Of a stretch of 64,000 nucleotides of DNA, positions 45,837 to 54,804 are shown in pieces. Position 1 is the first letter of the stretch, and each line of letters begins with the position of its first letter. Position numbers and translations under genes: made by a program. This DNA is from Winogradskyella psychrotolerans RS-3 (GTDB taxonomy: Bacteria > Bacteroidota > Bacteroidia > Flavobacteriales > Flavobacteriaceae). The notes under the pieces were generated by a model. It ran no database searches, was not told the DNA's origin, and saw nothing but the letters and a program-made list of their open reading frames with translations. The DNA is taken from positions 27,491-91,490 of the forward strand of contig NZ_ATMR01000139.1 in NCBI RefSeq assembly GCF_000427335.1, written 5' to 3'.

Positions 45837-46703
45837 ATGAACCATTTAAAACTTGTATTCATCGTTTTATACTCAATTTCAATAGTGACGTCTTGCGCTT
45901 CTGAACGTTCTGATGATGATGATGGAATAGAACCGTTAAACACGTCAGAGTCTTACGAAGACCTTAATATTTCTTATGGCAATGATGACGAGCAGGTTTT
46001 TGATCTGTATTTACCAGCAAACCGAACAGCTGACACTAAAACAATTATTTTGGTTCATGGAGGAGGTTGGACTTCTGGAGATAAAACAGACATGACTGAT
46101 TTTAAGAATTTTATTAAAGATCAAATGCCAAGCTACGCTGTTGTAAACATTAATTACCGATTAGCAGATGAAAATAATTCACCTTACCCAATGCAGATTA
46201 ATGATATTACGAGCGTTGTTAATTGTCTAAAAAACAATGAAGCACATTATACCATTTCAAATAACTTAGGTTTTGTAGGAGTTAGCGCTGGTGCCCATTT
46301 ATCCTTATTATGGAGTTATGGGTTTGACACTGAAAACCAAGTTAGAATGGTTTGTAGTATTGTTGGCCCCACAAACTTTACAGATCCTGCTTACTTAAAC
46401 AACACCAATGTAGTGCTGCAAGAGCTATTAGATACTTTTGGAATTGATACAGCAACAGATTTTTTAGAAGAAGTTAGCCCGTATCATAAAGCCACGGCAA
46501 CATCTCCTCCAACTATTTTATTTTATGGCGGAGAAGATCCTTTAATTCCAATAACTCAAGGTACGACCATGCGAGACAAGCTCGAATCACTTAACGTTAC
46601 ACACCAATTCACACTGTATCCTAATGAAGGACACGGATGGACAGGACTAAACTTGTTAGACACAACTCTAAAACTGAAAATATTTATTGAAACGTACCTT
46701 TAG
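45837..46703 (+). CDS. Alpha/beta-hydrolase lipoprotein (esterase-like)
   Basis: A 288-residue lipoprotein: leader MNHLKLVFIVLYSISIVTSC with lipobox Cys, then a short acidic linker (SERSDDDDG). The hydrolase domain has the oxyanion motif VHGGGWTSGDK, the nucleophile in FVGVSAGAHLS, Asp in FYGGEDPLIP and the catalytic His in NEGHGWTG. This is the HSL/BD-FAE-like group of carboxylesterases. It would act in the periplasm or outer membrane. The stop overlaps the convergent helicase stop by 3 bp. Confidence 0.83.
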   Translation: MNHLKLVFIVLYSISIVTSCASERSDDDDGIEPLNTSESYEDLNISYGNDDEQVFDLYLPANRTADTKTIILVHGGGWTSGDKTDMTDFKNFIKDQMPSYAVVNINYRLADENNSPYPMQINDITSVVNCLKNNEAHYTISNNLGFVGVSAGAHLSLLWSYGFDTENQVRMVCSIVGPTNFTDPAYLNNTNVVLQELLDTFGIDTATDFLEEVSPYHKATATSPPTILFYGGEDPLIPITQGTTMRDKLESLNVTHQFTLYPNEGHGWTGLNLLDTTLKLKIFIETYL

Positions 46704-49072
46704 TCTTGCTTTGTTCTCAATATTTCAAGCTTTGCAAAACGTAAGAGCAGTTTTTTAGTATCTCCATTCAGAAATTTAATTTCAGCTTTTGCATCAGCTC
46801 CTGTACCTTCAATTGTCATCACTTCACCTCTACCAAATCGATCGTGATTAACAGTGTTACCAACTTCTAATTTAGTATTAAATGAGCCTGATACCTCTTC
46901 CGTATCTGCTAGTGGCTTCATCTTTTTTGGTGTACTAATTTGAAATTTCTCAGGTTTCTTCTTAGACTCTTTTCTCAAAATTTTTGCTGTTTTTGGTTTC
47001 GCGAATCGAATGCGATTAGGTTCAATATCTCCAAATATAGATTGATCTAACATCGGATTACGTTGTTCTCTTAATGGTGTTACTATATCTACAAACTCCT
47101 CGTCTATTTCTTCAATAAATCGACTTGGTTCTGCGTCTATTAATTTCCCCCATCGGTAACGCGATAAGGTGTATGTTAAATAAGCTTGCTTTTCTGCTCT
47201 CGTTAAGGCTACGTAAAATAAACGTCGTTCCTCTTCTAATTCACTACGCGTATTCATACTCATACCACTTGGAAATAAATCTTCTTCCAAACCAACGATG
47301 AATACATGACCAAATTCTAATCCTTTTGCTAAGTGAATAGTCATTAAAGCGACATGATCTGGATCTCCTTTATCTCCATCTAAATCTGTTGCTAAGGCAA
47401 TATCTTCTAAGAATTCGGCTAAAGAATCGCCTGCATCTGCCAATTCTAATTGACCTTCAACGAAATCTTTAATACCGTTTAATAATTCTTGAACGTTATC
47501 CATTTTCACCACACCTTCTGGTGTCGCATCCTTGTTAAGTTCTCTTATTAATCCACTCGTTTTAGTAACGTGCTCTGCTAAATCAAAAGCATTTGCTGTC
47601 TGATTCATCACTTGGTAACTTTCAATAAGCGTCACAAAATCTCTCAACTTATTTTTAGTTCCACCATTGATATTGATATCAATACTATCTAAATTTTTTA
47701 AGACTTCAAAAATAGTTTTACCATAACCATTGGCTGCTACAATTAAGCGATCTACTGTAGTTTGGCCAATTCCTCTTGCTGGATAATTAATAACACGTTT
47801 TAGAGCTTCTTCATCTGAAGGATTTAAAATTAAACGCAAATACGCCGTTAAATCTTTAATCTCCTTTCGTTGGTAAAATGATAGACCTCCATAAATACGA
47901 TAAGGAATATCTCGTTTACGCAACGCATCTTCAATAGCTCTAGATTGTGCATTAGTTCGATATAAAACGGCAAAATCACTGTTGTGAAGTTGCTCATTCA
48001 TTTTGGTTTCCCAAATAGTACTAGCCACATATCGGCCTTCATCACCATCCGTTAAAGCACGATGTACTTTTACCTTTTCACCCTCATCGTTGGCGGTCCA
48101 AACTATCTTATCTAATTTAGTTTTATTGTGTTCTATAACAGAGTTTGCTGCACCAACAATACATTTTGTAGAACGGTAATTTTGTTCTAATCGGTACATA
48201 TTTACACCGTCGTAATCTTTTTGGAAATTTAAAATATTACTAATGTTTGCACCACGGAAGGCATAGATACTCTGCGCATCATCACCTACAACACAGATAT
48301 TCTGAAAACGATCGGCTAATGCTCTAACAATTAAATATTGTGAATGGTTGGTATCCTGATACTCATCTACCAATATGTATCTAAATCTGTTTTGATATTG
48401 TGCTAAAACTGCAGGGAAACGTGTAAGAAGCTCATTAGTTCTTAACAACAAATCGTCAAAATCCATCGCTCCTGCCTTAAAACAACGATCTACATATTCT
48501 TTGTAAATCTCACCGATTCTAGGACGTCTAGCCATTGCATCGGCTTCCATCAATTCTGGGTTTTTATAATACGCTTTTACAGTAACGAGGCTATTTTTAT
48601 AAGACGAAATTCGGCTGTAAACCTGCTTGGTTTTATAAATATCTTTATCGAGTCCCATTTCTTTAATAATAGAACCCATTAATTTTTGTGAATCTTGTGT
48701 ATCGTAAATAGTAAAATTGCTTGGAAAACCTAAATGATGCCCTTCAAAACGTAAAATCTTAGCAAATACAGAGTGAAATGTACCCATCCAAAGGTTCTTA
48801 GCTTCACCATCACCAACGATATCAGCAATTCTGCCTTTCATTTCTTTGGCTGCCTTATTTGTAAAGGTCAATGCCAAAATATTAAAGGCATCTACTCCTT
48901 TGCTCATTAAGTAAGCAATACGAAATGTGAGCACACGTGTTTTTCCAGAACCGGCTCCAGCAATGATAATCATTGGGCCATCAATCTGTACAGTAGGCGC
49001 TAATTGAGCCTCATTAAGTTGACTAAGATACTTTTCCAAGCTAAAATTTTTTGAAGGAGTAAAATTACGCAT
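46700..49072 (-). CDS. UvrD/PcrA-type superfamily 1 DNA helicase
   Basis: A 790-residue 3'-5' helicase. Motifs: Q-motif LNEAQ, Walker A AGAGSGKTR (about 38-46), motif Ia TNKAAKEM, Walker B ILVDEYQDTNHSQY, motif III VVGDDAQSIYAFRGA, motif IV LEQNYRS, motif V MTIHLAKGLEF and motif VI VALTRAEKQAYL. The C-terminal 90 residues (from about 700) are a lysine-rich linker and a tudor-like VGNTVNHDRFGRGEVMTIEG fold as in PcrA, known to bind RNA polymerase. Roles: nucleotide-excision and mismatch repair, replication restart. Single gene. Confidence 0.93.
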   Translation of the reverse strand: MRNFTPSKNFSLEKYLSQLNEAQLAPTVQIDGPMIIIAGAGSGKTRVLTFRIAYLMSKGVDAFNILALTFTNKAAKEMKGRIADIVGDGEAKNLWMGTFHSVFAKILRFEGHHLGFPSNFTIYDTQDSQKLMGSIIKEMGLDKDIYKTKQVYSRISSYKNSLVTVKAYYKNPELMEADAMARRPRIGEIYKEYVDRCFKAGAMDFDDLLLRTNELLTRFPAVLAQYQNRFRYILVDEYQDTNHSQYLIVRALADRFQNICVVGDDAQSIYAFRGANISNILNFQKDYDGVNMYRLEQNYRSTKCIVGAANSVIEHNKTKLDKIVWTANDEGEKVKVHRALTDGDEGRYVASTIWETKMNEQLHNSDFAVLYRTNAQSRAIEDALRKRDIPYRIYGGLSFYQRKEIKDLTAYLRLILNPSDEEALKRVINYPARGIGQTTVDRLIVAANGYGKTIFEVLKNLDSIDININGGTKNKLRDFVTLIESYQVMNQTANAFDLAEHVTKTSGLIRELNKDATPEGVVKMDNVQELLNGIKDFVEGQLELADAGDSLAEFLEDIALATDLDGDKGDPDHVALMTIHLAKGLEFGHVFIVGLEEDLFPSGMSMNTRSELEEERRLFYVALTRAEKQAYLTYTLSRYRWGKLIDAEPSRFIEEIDEEFVDIVTPLREQRNPMLDQSIFGDIEPNRIRFAKPKTAKILRKESKKKPEKFQISTPKKMKPLADTEEVSGSFNTKLEVGNTVNHDRFGRGEVMTIEGTGADAKAEIKFLNGDTKKLLLRFAKLEILRTKQD

Positions 49073-49172
49073 AGTCCTATAGTTTACCGCATGTAAATGC
49101 TATAAATTATAAACAAACTATAAAAAAATGTAGTTTATTAAAATTCAATATCTTAGTAGAAATATTTATTAC

Positions 49173-50444
49173 ATGAAAAATTTAACTGTACTCCTCGTCT
49201 TTTTATCGCTGTTTTCTAATGCTCAAAATTCCATGGAAAGCGATATTAATGCTATTGAAGAAAAAATGATAGCCTGGAGACATCATTTTCACCAGAATCC
49301 CGAATTATCAAATAGAGAGTTTAAAACGGCTAAAAAAATAGCAGAACATTTAAAATCTTTAGGATTAGACGTTGAAACTGGTATTGCCAAAACCGGTGTT
49401 GTTGGGCTTTTAAAAGGTGATCACCCCGGAAAAGTTATTGCTTTACGAGCAGACATCGACGCGTTACCTGTTACAGAACGAAACAATCTACCTTTTAAAT
49501 CTGTAGTAAAAACTACATTTTTAAATACCGAAACAGGAGTGATGCATGCTTGCGGACACGATACGCATATTTCCATTTTAATGGCTACAGCAGAAGTGTT
49601 ATCTAAACATAAAGACAAAATAAAAGGAACTATAAAATTCATCTTTCAACCCGCAGAAGAAGGCCCTCCACCAGGCGAAGAAGGAGGTGCTAAATTGATG
49701 ATTAAAGAAGGCGTTTTAGAAAATCCGAAAGTAGATGCGATATTCGGACTTCATATTGATTCTGGAACTCCTGTTGGTTCTATAACTTATAAAACGGGTG
49801 GCATTATGGCTGCAGTAGAGCGCTTTGTCATTGATGTAAAGGGGAAACAAACGCATGGATCTCAACCTTGGTCAGGAGTCGACCCGATTTTGATTTCTGC
49901 AAAAATAATAGATGGCTTGCAAACCATTATTAGTCGTGAATCTGATTTAACCAATGAAGCTGCGGTAATTACTGTTGGTAAAATTACGTCTGGTACACGA
50001 TTTAATATTATTCCAGAATCGGCAGAAATGATTGGAACTGTTAGAACTTTAGATCCAAAAATGCGTGTTCACATTGAAAAACGAATGACAGAAATGGTGG
50101 AAACAATTGCCAAAGCTTATGGTGGTGAGGCATCTATTACATTTCAAAATTTCACGTCTATTACATATAATGATCCTGACTTAACGGCACAGGTATTACC
50201 TTCTTTACAAAAAGCAGCAGGTGACTCTAATGTTTCAATTATAAAAGCAACAACTGGTGGAGAAGATTTTTCATATTTCCAAGAAGTTGTGCCTGGTGTT
50301 TACTTTTTCTTAGGAGGTATGACGCCTGGAGCTACGGAATCATTTCCGCACCACACTCCAGATTTTAAAATTGATGATAGTAGTATGTTACTCGGAGTTA
50401 AAGCATTTACGCAACTGACATTAGATTATTTGAATAGTCATTAA
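49173..50444 (+). CDS. Exported M20D amidohydrolase (N-acyl-amino-acid / hippurate hydrolase type)
   Basis: A 423-residue metal-dependent amidohydrolase with a signal peptide (MKNLTVLLVFLSLFSNAQNS). Metal-binding motifs: WRHHFHQNPELSNREFKTAK, MHACGHDTHIS, QPAEEGPPPGEEGGAK, FGLHIDSGTPVGSI and the closing GGEDFSYFQEVVPGVYFFLG. The M20D group hydrolyses N-acyl amino acids, indole-acetyl conjugates and hippurate. The exported location fits Bacteroidota periplasmic members. Its stop overlaps a convergent gene by 3 bp. Confidence 0.9.
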   Translation: MKNLTVLLVFLSLFSNAQNSMESDINAIEEKMIAWRHHFHQNPELSNREFKTAKKIAEHLKSLGLDVETGIAKTGVVGLLKGDHPGKVIALRADIDALPVTERNNLPFKSVVKTTFLNTETGVMHACGHDTHISILMATAEVLSKHKDKIKGTIKFIFQPAEEGPPPGEEGGAKLMIKEGVLENPKVDAIFGLHIDSGTPVGSITYKTGGIMAAVERFVIDVKGKQTHGSQPWSGVDPILISAKIIDGLQTIISRESDLTNEAAVITVGKITSGTRFNIIPESAEMIGTVRTLDPKMRVHIEKRMTEMVETIAKAYGGEASITFQNFTSITYNDPDLTAQVLPSLQKAAGDSNVSIIKATTGGEDFSYFQEVVPGVYFFLGGMTPGATESFPHHTPDFKIDDSSMLLGVKAFTQLTLDYLNSH

Positions 50445-52015
50445 TCTTTCTTTTCGTCTCCATCGCCTGCGAGGGCAGAAAGTAAGCCCGCTTTAACATT
50501 TAACCATATAAAGTTAAATACGGATTTATTGGTTTCACGTTCGACATCTTCGGATTGCCCGTAACGGTAATTATGTTTATCATCTTCACTATCTTTTGAA
50601 ACGAATAGATTGACGATGCTAGATAAAAATTTGTTCTTTTCCTTGCCATCTTTTTTCAAAATTGAAACTTCAAAATCATCATATTTCATTTTGATATCGA
50701 TGCGAGACGTTCTTGGATTACCACTAATGGTGAAATAGGTTTGTTGTAATTCTCCATTTAAATCGACATAAAGATTCGGTTGTGTAAATTGATCCATTTG
50801 TTTGGCATTAAAAAATCCTAAATCGGCTTTAAATGTAAATTGATCCGTAGTGTCGGCAACTTTAAAATTCCAATTCACTTTTAAAGGTGAATCATTCATA
50901 AAAGTAGTTTGTATCTCAATCGCTGTATCATCGTTTCCAAAGGTGTTCCCTAATTTCGCAAATGTGGCATTTAGGTTTGTAAAATCTAAACGACCTGCTT
51001 GTTCTTCGGCATTCACTTTTTCGAGATATGAAATACTTCCATCTGTAATTTCAACCATATCTAAGCCTAAATCAAAAGTCAAATCTCTGAGTGACGTTCC
51101 ATAGAGTGCTTTATACGTTAAATCGTCTGCAACTAATTTATCTCTGTATATTTCTGCTACAGGTGCAATTAAATCTACCTTTTTTGAAGTAAAGTAAAAG
51201 GCATCATTCGTATTAAAGCCAAAATCCATATCCGAGATATTAATTTCTTTCACATTCAGGTTGAAATGATCGCGCTCCGTTTTTAAAACTGTTGAATACT
51301 CCGCTTTTGAATATTTTGTTTTTAGTTGGAAATTTTTAAATGTCGCTTTATCATTAGTAACATGCATGGCATCTAATATGAGATCATCATACGTATTGGT
51401 CGCCCATTTTACATTTTCAGCATTTAACTCAAAATCAGTATAGGTAATTTTCTTATTTGCTTTTGAAGCTTTCGGATTGATTTGAAAGTCTAATACTTCG
51501 AAATTAAGATTCGGAATACTCAAAATTATAGAGTCGCTTTCATAATTCGTTATTAAAACATCTGCCTTATTAATCGCTATTTTTTCGGCATGAATAACCT
51601 GTTTGATTTTATCTAGAAAGCTACTTTGGTAATCCTCATTCTTAACAACTGAATTATGCTTATATTTTGCAATAAGCTCATCTATAACAAGAGATTCAAT
51701 GGTTATTTTATCATTAAAAAGTAAATCCCAATAGCCAACATCATTGATCGCTATAGATTTAAGTTTTGCATCTAAGATGGTGTTATTGGTTGTTTCTCCT
51801 GAGACAAGGATTGTTGGCGATTCCACCTCAACATTACCTGTCCATATATTAGCATTAATAGATGTGTATTCGATTTTAGTAGATTCGGATACATTTTGAA
51901 GCTCCTCTCCTATTTTTTGTTCAATAAAACTATTTGCTAAAAATGATAGTAGTATAGTAACGATTGTAATAATAGCTATTACAATGATGGCTTTTTTATA
52001 TTTTGGTTTTGTCAT
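50441..52015 (-). CDS. AsmA/DUF748-like inner-membrane-anchored protein
   Basis: A 524-residue protein with one N-terminal membrane helix (YKKAIIVIAIITIVTILLSF) and a long periplasmic part of repeated beta-strands in which short phrases alternate (IESLVIDELIAKYKH, INEADVL-like, VEISIDG-like). This pattern is typical of AsmA/TamB-related or DUF748 proteins that bridge membranes for lipid transfer or regulate outer-membrane assembly. I see no catalytic motif. It is convergent with the amidohydrolase. Confidence 0.5.
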   Translation of the reverse strand: MTKPKYKKAIIVIAIITIVTILLSFLANSFIEQKIGEELQNVSESTKIEYTSINANIWTGNVEVESPTILVSGETTNNTILDAKLKSIAINDVGYWDLLFNDKITIESLVIDELIAKYKHNSVVKNEDYQSSFLDKIKQVIHAEKIAINKADVLITNYESDSIILSIPNLNFEVLDFQINPKASKANKKITYTDFELNAENVKWATNTYDDLILDAMHVTNDKATFKNFQLKTKYSKAEYSTVLKTERDHFNLNVKEINISDMDFGFNTNDAFYFTSKKVDLIAPVAEIYRDKLVADDLTYKALYGTSLRDLTFDLGLDMVEITDGSISYLEKVNAEEQAGRLDFTNLNATFAKLGNTFGNDDTAIEIQTTFMNDSPLKVNWNFKVADTTDQFTFKADLGFFNAKQMDQFTQPNLYVDLNGELQQTYFTISGNPRTSRIDIKMKYDDFEVSILKKDGKEKNKFLSSIVNLFVSKDSEDDKHNYRYGQSEDVERETNKSVFNFIWLNVKAGLLSALAGDGDEKKD

Positions 52016-52100
52016 TTTATCTTATCCTAAAATATTATGCATGAATTTACCAAAACGCTTTTAAAAGTATTAACCAATACCCATTTTATGTTAACTCAAA

Positions 52101-52133
52101 AAAAGCCATTTCAAAATATGAAATGGCTCTTTA
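52101..52133. terminator. Terminator of the carboxypeptidase-regulatory lipoprotein gene
   Basis: AGCCATTTCA and TGAAATGGCT pair with a 6-nt loop; A- and T-tracts flank the stem (GCTCTTT on the + strand, AAAAAGCC on the other). It lies 22 bp beyond the stop of the 52155-53906 gene. Confidence 0.7.
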
Positions 52134-52154
52134 GGTTGTATTCTTCTTTTTCTA

Positions 52155-53906
52155 TTAACTATCTCTTAGAACATGAATAGTGATTGCTAAGTTTTTTACG
52201 ACACCACTCGTATCCGTATAGGTCCCAGTTATAGTCATATCGACATAACCTCCTATTGGTCCAAAATTTGATATAGTAAATTGCAGCGTATCTGGTGCAT
52301 TATAATCCATATCTAACATAGACGATTGTACCCAAAAGTCTGGAGTTGTATAGGTACCTGATGTGGTTGTATCACCACCTACTCCAATTGAACCATCTTC
52401 GGATTGACTTGATATTACAAACATACCGTTTACTGGTCCTTCTTGATACGCATAGAGATCCAATAAAAGATATTCTGCAGGATCACTATCTACTTGCACA
52501 GAAATAAACTCCGTAACCGAACTACAAGCCATGATACTACCAACATTAGGTGTACTTAAATTAAAAGGCAAAACGGTTGTTGATTGCAATGCATCGTAAT
52601 CTACTCCTTCTAATGAAAACGTATTTATGGAAGCACATTTAATAATATTCATTGCAAAAGCTCCATTAGTAACTTCAGCCAATGCCTCTTGATGTCCGTA
52701 ATTTAAATTCACATAACCATCCGTAACATTAGCATTACTACAGTTTACTAAGTTACCTGATATTACTTCCGTTACAGTACCTGAAAGCACAATGTCGCCA
52801 TAATTAGTATCCGTTGAAAATGGGCCTATAATTGTTGAAAACACTACTTCTCCACACTGATCATATGCCGTTAGCGTTATGGTTTCGTTTGCAGGAATTA
52901 ATCCACAAATTTCACCATTTGCATTAGAGAAACCTTGTCTAGGATAAACCTCACCAGCTCTTCCTAATGTTACTTTTACATTAGAAATTGGTGTGTTTGT
53001 ATCATCTACAACATTTAAACAGAATGATACCGTTGGAAATTGCGCATCACAATTCCACCAAGAAAAATGAGAAACTTCTCCAATATATACACCACCAATT
53101 AAATCGGCTTCACCATCTTCTACCCAATAACCATTGACCTCATCAAAATGCCATAATGGAATTGTTGAAGGTGCGATTCCACTTTGCGCAGGATCTAATG
53201 GCATGTGTATTTCTGCGACATGACCATCGGCAATATTTAATGTTTGTCCAGACTCTCCTTTTAACTCCACATTTAGCATACCATACGTTTCTAGTAATTG
53301 TTCATCATCATTACTATTTATGGCTTGTAAATTTCCTGGCATTACATCGTATACATTAGCATGTGCAGGATCTAGATGATACATATACACATCAACATTA
53401 CCAGAGTAAGCGTTTCCATCTTCATCTTTAAAAGCACCATCAAATTTTACTTTAGCGCCATTAGTTAAAGACACTTCACTATTTGTTCCTGAAGACACCG
53501 AACCTGTAAGATTTTTAGCAACAAGCATAATTTGCACGTTGCTCATACCTTCTGTAGGTACTACCGTTTTTAAGCCTGTAATAAAACCTGCTTTTTCTGC
53601 GATTACGTAGGCCTGTCTTTCTTTGACTTGTGCATCGCTAATCATAAAAACACCATTAGCATCAGTTGACGCTACTTTGTTTCCAATTGTAATACTTACA
53701 TTACTTAAAGGCATAGACGATTCATCTACTATTTTGCCCATAAAATCTCTTTGAATATTTATACCTTGGTCTATAGCACCTATTTCATTATTGCCATTAC
53801 CTGAAGGAATATCTATACCTTCCTCTTTTTCACAGGATGTAAATAGAACGCTAAACACTAGAACTAATGCTAGTGAAATTTTTGAAATTGCTTGTCTTGT
53901 TTTCAT
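52155..53906 (-). CDS. Carboxypeptidase-like regulatory-domain lipoprotein
   Basis: A 583-residue exported lipoprotein (leader MKTRQAISKISLALVLVFSV, lipobox TSC). It has a CarboxypepD_reg-like domain (GKIVDESSMPLSNVSITIGN), then a long beta-rich region, including a second SNVKVTLGRAGEVYPRQGFS segment of the same kind. The last 120 residues are unclassified beta domains. No T9SS sorting domain is seen. Likely displayed on the outer membrane; ligand unknown. Confidence 0.68.
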   Translation of the reverse strand: MKTRQAISKISLALVLVFSVLFTSCEKEEGIDIPSGNGNNEIGAIDQGINIQRDFMGKIVDESSMPLSNVSITIGNKVASTDANGVFMISDAQVKERQAYVIAEKAGFITGLKTVVPTEGMSNVQIMLVAKNLTGSVSSGTNSEVSLTNGAKVKFDGAFKDEDGNAYSGNVDVYMYHLDPAHANVYDVMPGNLQAINSNDDEQLLETYGMLNVELKGESGQTLNIADGHVAEIHMPLDPAQSGIAPSTIPLWHFDEVNGYWVEDGEADLIGGVYIGEVSHFSWWNCDAQFPTVSFCLNVVDDTNTPISNVKVTLGRAGEVYPRQGFSNANGEICGLIPANETITLTAYDQCGEVVFSTIIGPFSTDTNYGDIVLSGTVTEVISGNLVNCSNANVTDGYVNLNYGHQEALAEVTNGAFAMNIIKCASINTFSLEGVDYDALQSTTVLPFNLSTPNVGSIMACSSVTEFISVQVDSDPAEYLLLDLYAYQEGPVNGMFVISSQSEDGSIGVGGDTTTSGTYTTPDFWVQSSMLDMDYNAPDTLQFTISNFGPIGGYVDMTITGTYTDTSGVVKNLAITIHVLRDS

Positions 53907-54060
53907 ATTGTTTTATTTAAAAAGTGTTTTTAACGTATTATCACCCTTATATAAAAACAAGCTTATGTTTGTTACCCAATTTTTAAAATTTTATTATTGA
54001 AACTTCCTAATCAACGCATTGAGATTGCATTCTGTTTCAGTAATATTTTGAAGTACAGCT

Positions 54061-54804
54061 TTAATTGAATAGCTCTAGAAACGCTTTTTTATTAGCTCTA
54101 GAAATCGGAACACGTTCTTTATTTTCTAAAACGAGATAGCCTTCGTTTTCAAAATGCCTCACTTTATTGAGATTAACAATGTGCGACTTATGGCATTTAA
54201 AAAAATCAGAAGATACCATTTTAGCAAACTTACCTAAGTTATAAGAGCTTAGTAATGTGGTACTATCTTCTAAGTGGATTTTGGTGTAACCTTCATAACC
54301 TTCAATATGTAGAACCTCATCTTGTGGAATAAAGGATAAACCTTTGGCAGTTGGTACAATAAGCTTATTATTATCAGTTACCATGGTTGAAATCAATTGT
54401 AAAAGCTTTGTGTTTTGCTCTACAGAGTTTTGTGATTCAATAGCTTCTAAAGCTTTATGAACTGCGCTCTTTAAATCGGAATCATCTATTGGTTTTAAAA
54501 TATAATCGATGGCATTTTGCTTAAATGCTTTTATGGCATATTCGCTAAAAGCCGTTACAAATATCACCTGAAAATTTATCAACTCTAAAGCTTCTAAAAG
54601 CTCAAAACCATTAATTCTAGGCATTTGTATGTCTAGAAATACGAGTTGTGGTTGCAGTTCTTTTATCGCACTAATAGCTAATTCTGGTTTTTGATAAGTG
54701 CCAATGATCTGAATACTAGGAAACAGTTTTTTGATTTTTTTCTGTAAGCCTTTTATATTGGTAATTTCATCATCAACTATTACCGCTGTTATCTGATCTA
54801 TCAT
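54061..54804 (-). CDS. LytTR-family response regulator
   Basis: A 247-residue two-domain regulator. Receiver domain about 5-125: the acidic pocket AVIVDDE, phosphoacceptor Asp in LVFLDIQMPRINGFE, Thr/Ser in VIFVTAFSEYAIKAF and Lys in YILKPIDD. LytTR DNA-binding domain about 145-247 (LNKVRHFENEGYLVLENKER at the end). Its start overlaps the stop of the sensor-kinase gene by 4 bp (ATGA), indicating translational coupling. It likely controls a small regulon, possibly the neighbouring surface-protein genes. Confidence 0.92.
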   Translation of the reverse strand: MIDQITAVIVDDEITNIKGLQKKIKKLFPSIQIIGTYQKPELAISAIKELQPQLVFLDIQMPRINGFELLEALELINFQVIFVTAFSEYAIKAFKQNAIDYILKPIDDSDLKSAVHKALEAIESQNSVEQNTKLLQLISTMVTDNNKLIVPTAKGLSFIPQDEVLHIEGYEGYTKIHLEDSTTLLSSYNLGKFAKMVSSDFFKCHKSHIVNLNKVRHFENEGYLVLENKERVPISRANKKAFLELFN